Below, piece by piece: positions 1-7,876 of a DNA stretch of 64,000 nt; the stretch's first letter is position 1, and every line of letters starts with the position of its first letter. This DNA is from JANRKF01 sp964519595 (lineage in GTDB: Bacteria; Pseudomonadota; Alphaproteobacteria; Rickettsiales; SXRF01), in contig CAZFJN010000002.1 in the NCBI GenBank assembly GCA_964519595.1, positions 1 to 64,000 on the forward strand. Reading direction: 5' to 3'. Both the position numbers and the translations under genes were made by a program. Under the pieces are notes generated by a model that made no database searches, was not told where the DNA came from, and saw only the letters and a list, made by a program, of their open reading frames with translations.

Positions 1-44
1 CTAAAGCAATACTAAAGCAATACTAAAGCAATACTAAAACAACG
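1..44. repeat. 11-bp tandem repeat, four units
   Basis: CTAAAGCAATA is repeated three times exactly (1-33). A diverged fourth unit follows (34-44). It is the first of many short tandem arrays in the intergenic spaces of this window and lies upstream of the UbiH-type gene. Confidence 0.9.
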
Positions 45-76
45 CTGAAATAACTTTGTCATACTTCCAAATTATG

Positions 77-114
77 CATTATGCAGAGTAAATATCATTA
101 TGCAGAGTAAATAT
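77..114. repeat. 19-bp tandem duplication over a start codon
   Basis: CATTATGCAGAGTAAATAT occurs at 77-95 and again, exactly, at 96-114. Each copy contains an ATG. The one at 100 opens the long reading frame. The one at 81 starts a frame that stops after nine codons, because the 19-base unit shifts the frame. The result is a short decoy ORF just before the real start. Confidence 0.9.
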
Positions 115-1284
115 GATGTAATAATCGCCGGCGGCGGCATGGTTGGCATGAGCGCCGCGCTGGCTTTGGCAAGGCTCGGACTTTCTGTGGCAGTGGTGGA
201 AAAAACCGCTCTGCCGAAACAGCTTGAGGCTAATTTTGATGGTAGAGTTAGCGCGCTGGCTCTTGGCTCGGTTTTTCTGCTTCAGGATATTGGCGCATGG
301 CAGGCGATGCAGCCTTACGCGGAAGCGATTTATGATATTCGTGTTTCTGACGGTAAAACTAATTTTTTTGTGCATTATAATCATCAGGAAGTCAGCGCAG
401 AACCTTTTGGCTATATCGTTGAAAACCGCTATATTCGTAGCAGCCTGCAACAGGCGGTAAATGAATGTCGAAACAATGGCGAAAATATAGAAATAATCGA
501 ACAGGCGGAAATTTCTTCTTTTCAGGCGGATAATTACGGCGCGGAAATTTGTTTAAATAATGGCAGAATATTGCGCTCGCTTCTGGTTATTGCTGCGGAC
601 GGAAAATATTCCGCATTGCGCGAAATGGCAGGAATCAGGACAATTTCCTGCGATTACAAACAAACTGCGATTGTATGTACAATAGCGCATGAAAAACCTC
701 ATAATGGTCTGGCGCAGGAACGTTTTCTGCCAGCTGGTGCTTTTGCGGTTTTGCCAATGACACAGCAACGTTCCTCGCTGGTCTGGGTTGAGCCGCAGGA
801 GAGGGCGCAGCTTTATCTTGATCTGCCGGAAGATGAATGTGAGCAGGAAATCAGCGAGCGCGTTGGCTCATATCTTGGCGCGATAAATCTGCTTGGTAAG
901 CGTTTTTCTTATCCTTTATCGCTGATGTATGCGCGAAATTATGTGGCAACGCGGCTGGCGTTAATAGGCGACGCCGCGCATGGAATTCATCCAATTGCCG
1001 GACAAGGAGTTAATCTTGGATTTCGTGATGTGGCGGCTTTGCAAGAGCTGATTAGAAAACAATCAGCAATTGGCCTTGATATAGGAACTTCGTCATTGCT
1101 GGCGGAATATCAACGCAAGCGGCGTTTTGACAATATCACCATGATTGGCGTAACGGACGGTCTGAATCGGCTGTTTTGCAGCGACCTGATGCCGCTTAAA
1201 ATAGCGCGTGGAATTGGTTTGTGGACAGTGAATAAAACGCCGCCGCTTAAACGCTTTTTTATGAAACAGGCAATGGGAATTTGA
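100..1284 (+). CDS. UbiH/UbiF/COQ6-family FAD-dependent hydroxylase
   Basis: This is a probable flavin monooxygenase of ubiquinone biosynthesis, which hydroxylates the aromatic ring of a polyprenylated intermediate at the inner membrane. The 394 residues match the family's usual length. The FAD-binding dinucleotide motif GGGMVG lies at residues 11-16. The second FAD motif, GDAAHGIHPIAGQG, lies near residues 290-303. Which ring position it hydroxylates (UbiH, UbiF or UbiL type) cannot be told from sequence alone. The start at 100 is the second copy of a 19-bp duplication, and no good ribosome binding site is visible. The gene appears to be monocistronic. Confidence 0.88.
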   Translation: MQSKYDVIIAGGGMVGMSAALALARLGLSVAVVEKTALPKQLEANFDGRVSALALGSVFLLQDIGAWQAMQPYAEAIYDIRVSDGKTNFFVHYNHQEVSAEPFGYIVENRYIRSSLQQAVNECRNNGENIEIIEQAEISSFQADNYGAEICLNNGRILRSLLVIAADGKYSALREMAGIRTISCDYKQTAIVCTIAHEKPHNGLAQERFLPAGAFAVLPMTQQRSSLVWVEPQERAQLYLDLPEDECEQEISERVGSYLGAINLLGKRFSYPLSLMYARNYVATRLALIGDAAHGIHPIAGQGVNLGFRDVAALQELIRKQSAIGLDIGTSSLLAEYQRKRRFDNITMIGVTDGLNRLFCSDLMPLKIARGIGLWTVNKTPPLKRFFMKQAMGI

Positions 1285-1307
1285 AAGATAACAAATATCG
1301 TGTGAAA

Positions 1308-1359
1308 CGAATTGTCTAAACGAATTGTCTAAACGAATTGCCTAAATGCATTGTCTAAA
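1308..1359. repeat. 13-bp tandem repeat, four units
   Basis: CGAATTGTCTAAA is repeated four times (1308-1320, 1321-1333, 1334-1346, 1347-1359), the last two with small changes. It lies just after the UbiH-type gene in the 421-base gap before xth. Further along the gap, 1579-1625 holds repeats built on TTATAATCATCAT, and 1630-1696 holds degenerate AAATGCTGT repeats. Confidence 0.9.
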
Positions 1360-1473
1360 TAATGAGCAGTAAATTGCCTATAAAATAATCAGCTTTTATA
1401 TTCCTGCTTATTATTTAGGCAGAAAAGTTATTGTAATAATGCTGAAAACTGGCGGTTTTCCTTGAATTCATAG

Positions 1474-1490
1474 TTGGCACGACATTTGAT
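1474..1490 (+). promoter_or_regulatory. predicted sigma-54 (RpoN) promoter
   Basis: TTGGCACGACATTTGAT fits the sigma-54 consensus YTGGCACGrNNNTTGCW with one mismatch (TTGA for TTGC) and correct spacing. The GG is at 1476-1477 and the -12 G at 1488, giving a start near 1500. A competing reading is a sigma-70 -10 box, TATAAT at 1493-1498, but it has no good -35 at normal spacing. The same window encodes two NtrC-class proteins, so sigma-54 use is plausible. Confidence 0.5.
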
Positions 1491-1499
1491 AATATAATC

Positions 1500-1555
1500 A
1501 TTACTAACGTCCTGCGAAATTTTATGGCTGACTCGAAAGAGTCAGCCTTTTTTTT
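1500..1555 (+). ncRNA. candidate short sigma-54-driven RNA
   Basis: The predicted start near 1500 is followed by a strong factor-independent terminator at 1526-1555 with no reading frame of note between them. A transcript would be about 50-55 nucleotides, roughly 25 of them unpaired 5' sequence before the terminator stem. This is inferred from promoter and terminator alone. No known RNA family is recognised. Confidence 0.35.
1526..1555 (+). terminator. rho-independent terminator
   Basis: A perfect 9-bp stem, GGCTGACTC / GAGTCAGCC, closes a GAAA tetraloop (1526-1547) and is followed by eight T residues. It lies 240 bases beyond the UbiH-type gene, so it could end that transcript or the short RNA predicted just upstream. 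Confidence 0.85.
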
Positions 1556-1706
1556 AAATGATTATTGTCAGCAGTTGTTATAATCATCATCTATTATAAT
1601 CATCATTTATTATAATCATCATCGTCGATGATTAAATGCTCGTAAATGCTGTTTAAATGCTGTTATAAATATTGTCATAAATGCTGTCATAAATGGTATA
1701 AACACA

Positions 1707-2495
1707 ATGAAAATAGTTTCCTGGAATATAAATTCAATTCGTCTGCGCTTGCCGCTGGTGAAAAAGCTGGTTGAGATTTGGAATCCGGATGTATTATGTC
1801 TACAGGAAACAAAGGTTGAAGATGCGCTGTTTCCAAAACAGGAAATTGCTGATCTTGGTTTTGCGAGCGTGATTTTTTCCGGACAGAAAAGCTATAACGG
1901 CGTAGCGATAGTTGCAAAAACTCCGCTGGTTTCTCTTGGTTCGCTTGATTTTGCCGGACTTGATCATCGTCGACATATAGCGGCGTTGCTGCCGGACGGA
2001 ACGGAGTTGCATAATTTTTATATTCCAGCCGGCGGAGATATTCCAGATGTAGCGCAAAATCCGGCTTATGCTGCTAAATTGCGCTTTGTTGAGGAAATGA
2101 GCGACTGGGCGGAGGGTTTGAAGAATAAAAAAAATAAAAACTTCATTGCGCTTGGCGATTTTAATATTGCGCCGCTTGAAAATGACGTGTGGTCGCACAA
2201 GCAGCTCTTAAATGTGGTAAGTCATACGCCGCCGGAAATTGAAAGGCTGAATGCAGTAAAGAAAACCCTCAAATGGTGTGATGCCGGAAGACAATTCACA
2301 CCGCATGAGGAAAAACTCTATAGCTGGTGGAGCTATCGCAATAGAGACTGGAAAAAATCCAACCGCGGTCGCCGCCTTGATCATATCTGGCTTGCTGGCG
2401 ATGTGGTGAATAATCTGCAATCATATCACACGCTGGTTGAAGCAAGAAGCTGGCCGCAACCTTCTGATCACGTTCCTGTTGCGATTACATTATAG
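1707..2495 (+). CDS. xth: exodeoxyribonuclease III
   Basis: This is an Mg-dependent AP endonuclease and 3'-5' exonuclease of base excision repair, in the EEP (endonuclease/exonuclease/phosphatase) superfamily. Visible motifs are the N-terminal SWNINSIR, the metal ligand in LQETK (residues 32-36), GDFNIAPLENDVW in the middle and the C-terminal SDHVPVAI with the catalytic Asp-His pair. The 262 residues match bacterial ExoIII. The upstream leader is made of short A/T-rich repeats, and the ATG follows them without an obvious Shine-Dalgarno. It converges on ispDF, about 80 bases away. Confidence 0.93.
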   Translation: MKIVSWNINSIRLRLPLVKKLVEIWNPDVLCLQETKVEDALFPKQEIADLGFASVIFSGQKSYNGVAIVAKTPLVSLGSLDFAGLDHRRHIAALLPDGTELHNFYIPAGGDIPDVAQNPAYAAKLRFVEEMSDWAEGLKNKKNKNFIALGDFNIAPLENDVWSHKQLLNVVSHTPPEIERLNAVKKTLKWCDAGRQFTPHEEKLYSWWSYRNRDWKKSNRGRRLDHIWLAGDVVNNLQSYHTLVEARSWPQPSDHVPVAITL

Positions 2496-2575
2496 CGTTT
2501 ATAGTTTATATACTCCTCTATAATCCTCTATAGTCCTTTTGCACAATTTAAGTGCGCTTCCCTTGCGCTTGCGGA

Positions 2576-3817
2576 CTATCTTCCAGCAGGCAATAAAACA
2601 GTCGCTGTTGCTTGCGCGGCGATTCCTTCGCCTCTGCCGGTAAAGCCTAATTTCTCCGTAGTGGTGGCCTTGATGCTGATACGGCTTGTTTCCAGCTTCA
2701 ATAGCTGCGCGATATGGTTTCGCATTGCTTCCTTATAAGGCGTAAATTTAGGACGTTCACAAATCAGCGTTAAATCAAGATTTACGATCACGCCGCCGCG
2801 CTTGGTAAGCAATTCAAAAGCATGAAGCAGAAAACGATCTGAATCTGCTCCTTTCCATTGGCGATCATCAGGCGGAAAATGACTGCCTATATCACCTTCG
2901 CAGATTGTGCCAAGCAGAGCATCAACCAGCGCATGTGTTCCGACATCAGCATCGGAATGTCCTTCCAGATAATGTGAATGTGGAATATTTATTCCGCATA
3001 TTTTTATGCTCTGTTGTTCAAGAGGCGTGTCAGCTTCATGTGGCTTTAAGGCGTGAACGTCAAATCCGCTGGCGGTTCTTGTTTCCATTGACATTGATAA
3101 AATATTCATAAGGCGCTTTATATCATCTTGTATTGTTACTTTAAAGTTCAATGCTTCGCCTGATATGGCGGTGATTTTCCTGCCGAGTTTTTCAAATAAA
3201 GCGGCATCGTCAGAAAAATCACTTCCGGCTAATTGTTCATGCGCGGCAAGCAAAGATTCATAATGAAAACCTTGCGGAGTCTGAATATAATATAAATTCT
3301 CACGATTCACCGTCTCAGTTTTATCGTCAGTAATCCTTCGGAGCGTATCACAGATAGAAAGAGCAGGAATTACCGCCTCATTATCATCAAGAGCAGCAAT
3401 AACGCGGTCAATTAGCTGATGGTTTACTAAAGGACGTGCCGCATCATGAACAAGGACATGCGAAGGATTTGCATGTTTTAAACTCTGCAAGCCGCGCCGC
3501 ACTGATTCCTGACGTGTTTTTCCGCCAATTACTGGCGGAAATAAAATATTTCCTGATAGCGATTTTTTATAAATTAAATGATGTTCTCTGGCAATTACCA
3601 CGCGCACGCCGTAAATTTCCGGATGTGTTGAAAACGCTTCTACAGCGTGCTTAAGCAATGATTTTCCGTATATTTCAATATATTGCTTAGGAACTGCACC
3701 GCCAGCGCGCCGTGATATTCCGGCCGCGACAATAAGGGCAATTATCTTATGTTTGCCACTAGGTTTGCCGCTAGTCTTGTTACTAGGCTCGTTACTAGGT
3801 TTATTGATTGAATTCAT
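2576..3817 (-). CDS. ispDF: bifunctional IspD/IspF (MEP pathway)
   Basis: This is a fused enzyme of isoprenoid synthesis. The N-terminal half (about residues 24-235) is 2-C-methyl-D-erythritol 4-phosphate cytidylyltransferase, with the nucleotide-binding start LIVAAGISRRAG and VLVHDAARPLV. The C-terminal half (about 250-413) is 2-C-methyl-D-erythritol 2,4-cyclodiphosphate synthase, with zinc ligands in GFDVHAL and EGHSDADVGTHALVDALLG. The fusion is well known in alphaproteobacteria. The first 22 residues are a low-complexity K/P/S/N run built from repeats (KPSNEPSNKTSGKPSGK), probably an expansion rather than part of the fold. It faces dusB divergently. Confidence 0.93.
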   Translation of the reverse strand: MNSINKPSNEPSNKTSGKPSGKHKIIALIVAAGISRRAGGAVPKQYIEIYGKSLLKHAVEAFSTHPEIYGVRVVIAREHHLIYKKSLSGNILFPPVIGGKTRQESVRRGLQSLKHANPSHVLVHDAARPLVNHQLIDRVIAALDDNEAVIPALSICDTLRRITDDKTETVNRENLYYIQTPQGFHYESLLAAHEQLAGSDFSDDAALFEKLGRKITAISGEALNFKVTIQDDIKRLMNILSMSMETRTASGFDVHALKPHEADTPLEQQSIKICGINIPHSHYLEGHSDADVGTHALVDALLGTICEGDIGSHFPPDDRQWKGADSDRFLLHAFELLTKRGGVIVNLDLTLICERPKFTPYKEAMRNHIAQLLKLETSRISIKATTTEKLGFTGRGEGIAAQATATVLLPAGR

Positions 3818-3901
3818 GTATCTATCATGTTATAAACAGCGCAGTTTGGCAAGTGTTAGTAGTAAAATTGTTAGTAGTAAAATCGTCCACAAAAAAATCT
3901 C

Positions 3902-4921
3902 ATGACTAAAGCAACTGCAATTAAAATTGACAATATATCACTCGATTCAAACGTTATCCTTGCGCCGATGACTGGAGTTAGTGATCTGCCTTTTCGCAAG
4001 CTGGTAAAACGCTTTGGCGCTGGCTTAGTGGTAAGCGAGATGATCGCCTCACGCGCAATGCTGATTGATAATCACAATAATCGCCGCATGACCAGCTTTG
4101 ATGAAAGTGAATTTCCTTACGCAGTGCAGCTTGCCGGTTGTGATCCGGAAATTATGGCCGAGGCGGCGAAAATGAATGAAGATCGCGGCGCAACATTGAT
4201 TGACATTAATTTCGGCTGTCCGGTAAAGAAAGTAGTCAATAGCTATGCCGGCTCAGCCTTGCTGCGCGATGAACCTCTGGCCGGAAAAATTCTTGAAGCA
4301 GTTGCGAAAGCAGTAAAAATTCCGGTTACGCTTAAAATGCGAACCGGCTGGGATCATAACAGCTTAAACGCGCCAAAAATTGCCAAAATGGCGGAAAATT
4401 CCGGAATAAAAATGATTACAGTTCATGGTCGCACGCGCTGTCAGATGTATAAAGGAAATGCCGACTGGGTTTTTGTCCGCAAGGTGAAAGAGGCGGTTAA
4501 TCTGCCGGTAATTGTCAATGGCGACATTGTGACTTGTCAGAATGCGCGTGATGCTCTTGTCCAATCCGGAGCTGATGGCGTGATGGTCGGACGCGGAAGT
4601 TATGGCAGACCATGGTTTTTAGCGCAGCTGGCGCATTTTCTGAAGAATGGCGAGGAAATTCCTGTGCCTGCTCTGGAAACTCAGCGCGATATTGTTCTTG
4701 AGCATTATGATCATATGCTGTCGCATTACGGCGTTGACAACGGCATAATGATTGCTCGTAAACATATTGGCTGGTACTCTTCCGGCCTTCGTGATTCAGC
4801 TTTATTTCGCCAGCGCGTAAACAAGCTTACCAGCCAGAGCGCGGTAAAACAATTAATCGGCGAGTTTTATGACGGAATCCTTCAGGATGCAGGCAATGAA
4901 ACCTTCGCCTCTGCTGCATGA
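3902..4921 (+). CDS. dusB: tRNA-dihydrouridine synthase (NifR3/DusB)
   Basis: This FMN enzyme reduces uridine to dihydrouridine in tRNA. The TIM barrel starts APMTGVSDLPFRKLVKRFGA. It carries the Cys-bearing DINFGCPVKKV (catalytic Cys near residue 103), LKMRTGWD and the phosphate-binding GADGVMVGRGSYGRPW. The 339 residues are normal. This is the nifR3 gene that heads the ntr operon in alphaproteobacteria, and it overlaps ntrB here, which argues for co-transcription. Divergent ispDF starts about 85 bases upstream. Confidence 0.93.
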   Translation: MTKATAIKIDNISLDSNVILAPMTGVSDLPFRKLVKRFGAGLVVSEMIASRAMLIDNHNNRRMTSFDESEFPYAVQLAGCDPEIMAEAAKMNEDRGATLIDINFGCPVKKVVNSYAGSALLRDEPLAGKILEAVAKAVKIPVTLKMRTGWDHNSLNAPKIAKMAENSGIKMITVHGRTRCQMYKGNADWVFVRKVKEAVNLPVIVNGDIVTCQNARDALVQSGADGVMVGRGSYGRPWFLAQLAHFLKNGEEIPVPALETQRDIVLEHYDHMLSHYGVDNGIMIARKHIGWYSSGLRDSALFRQRVNKLTSQSAVKQLIGEFYDGILQDAGNETFASAA

Positions 4922-5912
4922 ATCAACGATTATTGATGCTTTGCCGTTGGCTATTGCGGTTGTAAATTATGATCAGCAATTAATTGCTGCGAATAAAGCC
5001 GCGCAGGAATTTTTTGGTTTTAAAGCGCAAATTCCTGATGGCAAATTGCTTGCTTTATGCGCGCGAGTTTTCCGCGATGGTGAATCTATAACCGCGCATG
5101 ATTTTTTTCTGTCGCGCAATGGTCAGGAATATCGCGCAACAATTCACATATCAGAATTTGTGAATAAACAACTACTGCTTACGGTTGATTTTAAAGGCGA
5201 ACCACATAATCCTACTGCCTCGGCATGGAAAAACGAAATAACGCAAGCAGCCGGAATAATGGCGGCGATGCTGGCGCATGAAGTTAAAAATCCACTGGCT
5301 AGCATTCGCGGCGCGGCGCAGCTTGTTGCGGCGAATATCACGCCGTCTGAGCGTCCGCTTATTGATCTGATCATAAGCGAAACATTGCGTATTCGTGATT
5401 TACTTGATCAGGTAGAGGTTTTTTCCGATGCGCGCAAAGTTGAATCTATGCCGCTTAATATTCATGAAATTCTGCAATATACTATTCAGCTTGCGCGCGC
5501 CGGATTTGCCGGAAATATAAATTTTGTCGAGCGTTATGATCCTTCATTGCCGCTGGTGATGTCGCATCGTGATTCTTTAGTGCAGATTATGCTTAATATA
5601 ATGAAAAACTCTGCCGAGGCGCTGGAAAATATAGCTGATCCGGTTATTATTATTTCCACCTCTTATCAAAGCGGCTTAAAAATGACTGATAAAAAACTGC
5701 CGATTATGGTCAATATTTCCGACAATGGCAGCGGAATTTCCGCAGAAATACGTAAAAAACTCTTTGAGCCGCTTAATTCCAGAAAGGCGCAGGGCAGGGG
5801 GCTAGGCCTTTCAGTAGTCGCTAAAATAGCTTCTGACCTTGGCATTATCGTTGAATGTGATGATCGTCCGCCGCCAGGGGCAGGGTTTACTATTTACCTT
5901 CCTTGTGCGTAA
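4896..5912 (+). CDS. ntrB: nitrogen sensor histidine kinase NtrB
   Basis: This is a cytoplasmic kinase/phosphatase that controls NtrC according to nitrogen status, normally through PII. No membrane segment is visible. A PAS domain covers about residues 10-95. The H-box MLAHEVKNPLASIRGA places the phosphorylated His near residue 128. The ATPase domain shows NIMKNSAEAL (N box), ISDNGSGISAEI (G1) and GRGLGLSVV (G2). I chose the ATG at 4896 because AGGA lies eight bases before it. In-frame starts at 4869 and 4887 also exist. The gene overlaps the dusB end by 26 bases, which suggests translational coupling. Confidence 0.92.
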   Translation: MKPSPLLHESTIIDALPLAIAVVNYDQQLIAANKAAQEFFGFKAQIPDGKLLALCARVFRDGESITAHDFFLSRNGQEYRATIHISEFVNKQLLLTVDFKGEPHNPTASAWKNEITQAAGIMAAMLAHEVKNPLASIRGAAQLVAANITPSERPLIDLIISETLRIRDLLDQVEVFSDARKVESMPLNIHEILQYTIQLARAGFAGNINFVERYDPSLPLVMSHRDSLVQIMLNIMKNSAEALENIADPVIIISTSYQSGLKMTDKKLPIMVNISDNGSGISAEIRKKLFEPLNSRKAQGRGLGLSVVAKIASDLGIIVECDDRPPPGAGFTIYLPCA

Positions 5913-5935
5913 ATAGCATGTTTCCAAATGGCAGA

Positions 5936-6148
5936 ATAATCGAATAAGAAAAATAATCAAATAAGAAAAATAATCAAATAAGGGAAATAATCAAATAAGG
6001 GAAATAATCAAACGCACAAAATTATTAAACGAGCAAAATCATTAAACAAGCGCAGAAATTAAAGAAATACAGTTACAGCAATAAGATTACAGCAATAAGA
6101 TTACAGAAATAAGATTACAGAAATAAGATTACAGAAATAAGATTACAG
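5936..6148. repeat. two tandem arrays before ntrC (17-bp and 14-bp)
   Basis: A 17-bp unit based on AAATAATCAAATAAGGG runs for four to five copies (about 5936-6012). A 14-bp unit follows in five copies: CAATAAGATTACAG twice (6079-6106), then AAATAAGATTACAG three times (6107-6148). The second array ends two bases before the ntrC ATG and occupies the place where a ribosome binding site would lie. The 14-bp period is twice the 7-bp period common elsewhere in the window. Confidence 0.92.
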
Positions 6149-6150
6149 AA

Positions 6151-7860
6151 ATGACTGAAAACGCAATTAAAACCACAATGAAAAATGCAAATGCAACTAT
6201 AATAATTGCCGATGACGATCAGGCGATTTGCACGGTGCTTTCACATGCGGTTTCGCGCAGCGGCTGGAATCCTCTGGTGGTTCATGACGGAATGTCGTTG
6301 CTGGCGCTGATTGAAAACAAGGAAGGTGATTTAGTAATAAGCGATGTGCGAATGCCAGTTGGCGATGCCGGAAAAGACGGTCTTGATGTTGTCGCCGCCT
6401 TATCACAGATCAGGCCGGAATTGCCGGTAATTGTTATTTCCGCGCAAAACAGCCTGATGACAGCAGTTCGCGCTAATCAAGTCGGAGCTTATGAATATCT
6501 GGCAAAGCCTTTTGATCTTGATCTGCTTATTCAACATATAAAAAAGGCTCTTTCTTCAAAAGATTCTTCAGCAGATTCTTCAACAGAAAAAAGATCAGAA
6601 AAAAATCACGAAAAAGAAGGAAAGCAACTAAAAGAATTAAAAGCAATAAAAGAAATAAAATTCGAAGCGGAGAATTTTGTCGGCTCTTCTCCGGCGATGC
6701 AGAATATTTACCGAATTCTGGCGCGAATGGTTGATAATGATCTGACAGTTACCATTAGTGGCGAATCAGGCACTGGCAAAGAATTAATCGCGCGCGCTTT
6801 GCATAATTTTGGCAAGCGAAAGAACGCGCCTTTTGTGGCAATCAATATGGCGGCTATTCCGCGTGAGCTTGTGGAAAGTGAATTATTTGGTCATGAAAAA
6901 GGCGCTTTTACCGGAGCGTTGCAACGTAAGAGCGGAAAATTTGAACAGGCAGAAGGCGGAACTTTATTTCTTGATGAAATAGGCGATATGCCGCTGGAAG
7001 CACAAACAAAACTACTGCGCGTGTTACAGCAAGGAGAATTCATCTCTGTAGGCGGCCAGACAGCGCGCAAAACAAATGTTCGTATTGTCTGTGCAACTCA
7101 CCGCGATATGGCGCTTCTGGTTGCGAATGGTTCATTCCGCGAGGATTTATATTATCGTCTGAATGTTGTTCCGCTGCGTATTCCGCCGCTCAGACAGCGC
7201 CGCGAGGATATTCTGCCGCTGGCGGAATATTTTCTCAATAAAGCGGCAACCAGAGGCCTTGCCGTTAAAAAACTATCGCCTGCTGCGAAAGCAGTTTTAC
7301 ACTCTTATAACTGGCCTGGCAATGTTCGTGAACTTGAGCATCTGATTTATCGACTTGCCGCTCTTACTTCCGAAAGCATCATTGATGAAGCTTGCGTGGC
7401 AAAAGAACTTGCTCTGGAATTTCGTAAGGAATCAAGAGAGAATTTTGTCAATGATACAGACGATAATATCGACAATACAGATAATATAAAAAATACAGAT
7501 AATGTAAAAACTTCTGTAAATGTTGATAATTCAGTAAACACTCTAAATTCAGTAAACACTCTAAATTCAGGAAATACCATCGAGCAGGATATACGCTTGC
7601 ATCTTTCGCAATATTTCAGCGCACATGGCGAAGGATCTCTGCCGCCTTCTGGCCTTTATGAACGTATATTGCCGCTGTTTGAGCGTCCTCTTATTGAGCT
7701 TACTCTTGCCGCTACAGGCTTTAATCAGGTTAAGGCAGCGCATATTCTAGGAATAAATCGCAATACTTTACGCAAAAAAATTGCTGATTTAGGAATTTCT
7801 TTATATGTTGATGATGACGCTGATCTTTCGGCAAATATTCCGGCAAAAAACAGAGTATAA
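6151..7860 (+). CDS. ntrC: nitrogen response regulator NtrC (sigma-54 activator)
   Basis: This DNA-binding activator is phosphorylated by NtrB and drives RpoN promoters. The receiver domain (about residues 12-125) carries the phospho-acceptor Asp near 65 in VISDVRMP. The AAA+ domain has Walker A GESGTGKE near 203, the sigma-54 contact loop GAFTGA at 251-256 and FLDEIGDMP. The Fis-type HTH is at the C-terminus (NQVKAAHILGINRNTLRKKI). At 569 residues it is longer than usual (about 470-480). A charged K/E linker after the receiver and an N/T/V/D repeat run at about 430-475 account for the excess. No Shine-Dalgarno is visible, and an in-frame ATG at 6178 is an alternative start. Confidence 0.93.
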   Translation: MTENAIKTTMKNANATIIIADDDQAICTVLSHAVSRSGWNPLVVHDGMSLLALIENKEGDLVISDVRMPVGDAGKDGLDVVAALSQIRPELPVIVISAQNSLMTAVRANQVGAYEYLAKPFDLDLLIQHIKKALSSKDSSADSSTEKRSEKNHEKEGKQLKELKAIKEIKFEAENFVGSSPAMQNIYRILARMVDNDLTVTISGESGTGKELIARALHNFGKRKNAPFVAINMAAIPRELVESELFGHEKGAFTGALQRKSGKFEQAEGGTLFLDEIGDMPLEAQTKLLRVLQQGEFISVGGQTARKTNVRIVCATHRDMALLVANGSFREDLYYRLNVVPLRIPPLRQRREDILPLAEYFLNKAATRGLAVKKLSPAAKAVLHSYNWPGNVRELEHLIYRLAALTSESIIDEACVAKELALEFRKESRENFVNDTDDNIDNTDNIKNTDNVKTSVNVDNSVNTLNSVNTLNSGNTIEQDIRLHLSQYFSAHGEGSLPPSGLYERILPLFERPLIELTLAATGFNQVKAAHILGINRNTLRKKIADLGISLYVDDDADLSANIPAKNRV

Positions 7861-7876
7861 AAGAAAAACGCAAATA

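Noticed and set aside
1650..1700. Pho-box-like repeats before xth (TTGTCAT and CTGTCAT)
   Set aside because: The spacing is 12 rather than 11 bases and the half-sites belong to a longer AAATGCTGT tandem repeat, so they are probably coincidence.
6079..6148. 14-bp direct repeats as replication iterons
   Set aside because: They sit between ntrB and ntrC with no replication gene or DnaA boxes, and resemble the many other tandem arrays in the window.
7805..7876. Upstream start for ntrY
   Set aside because: It would overlap ntrC by 56 bases and add a charged segment before the first membrane helix. The ATG at 7877 gives a family-like N-terminus.
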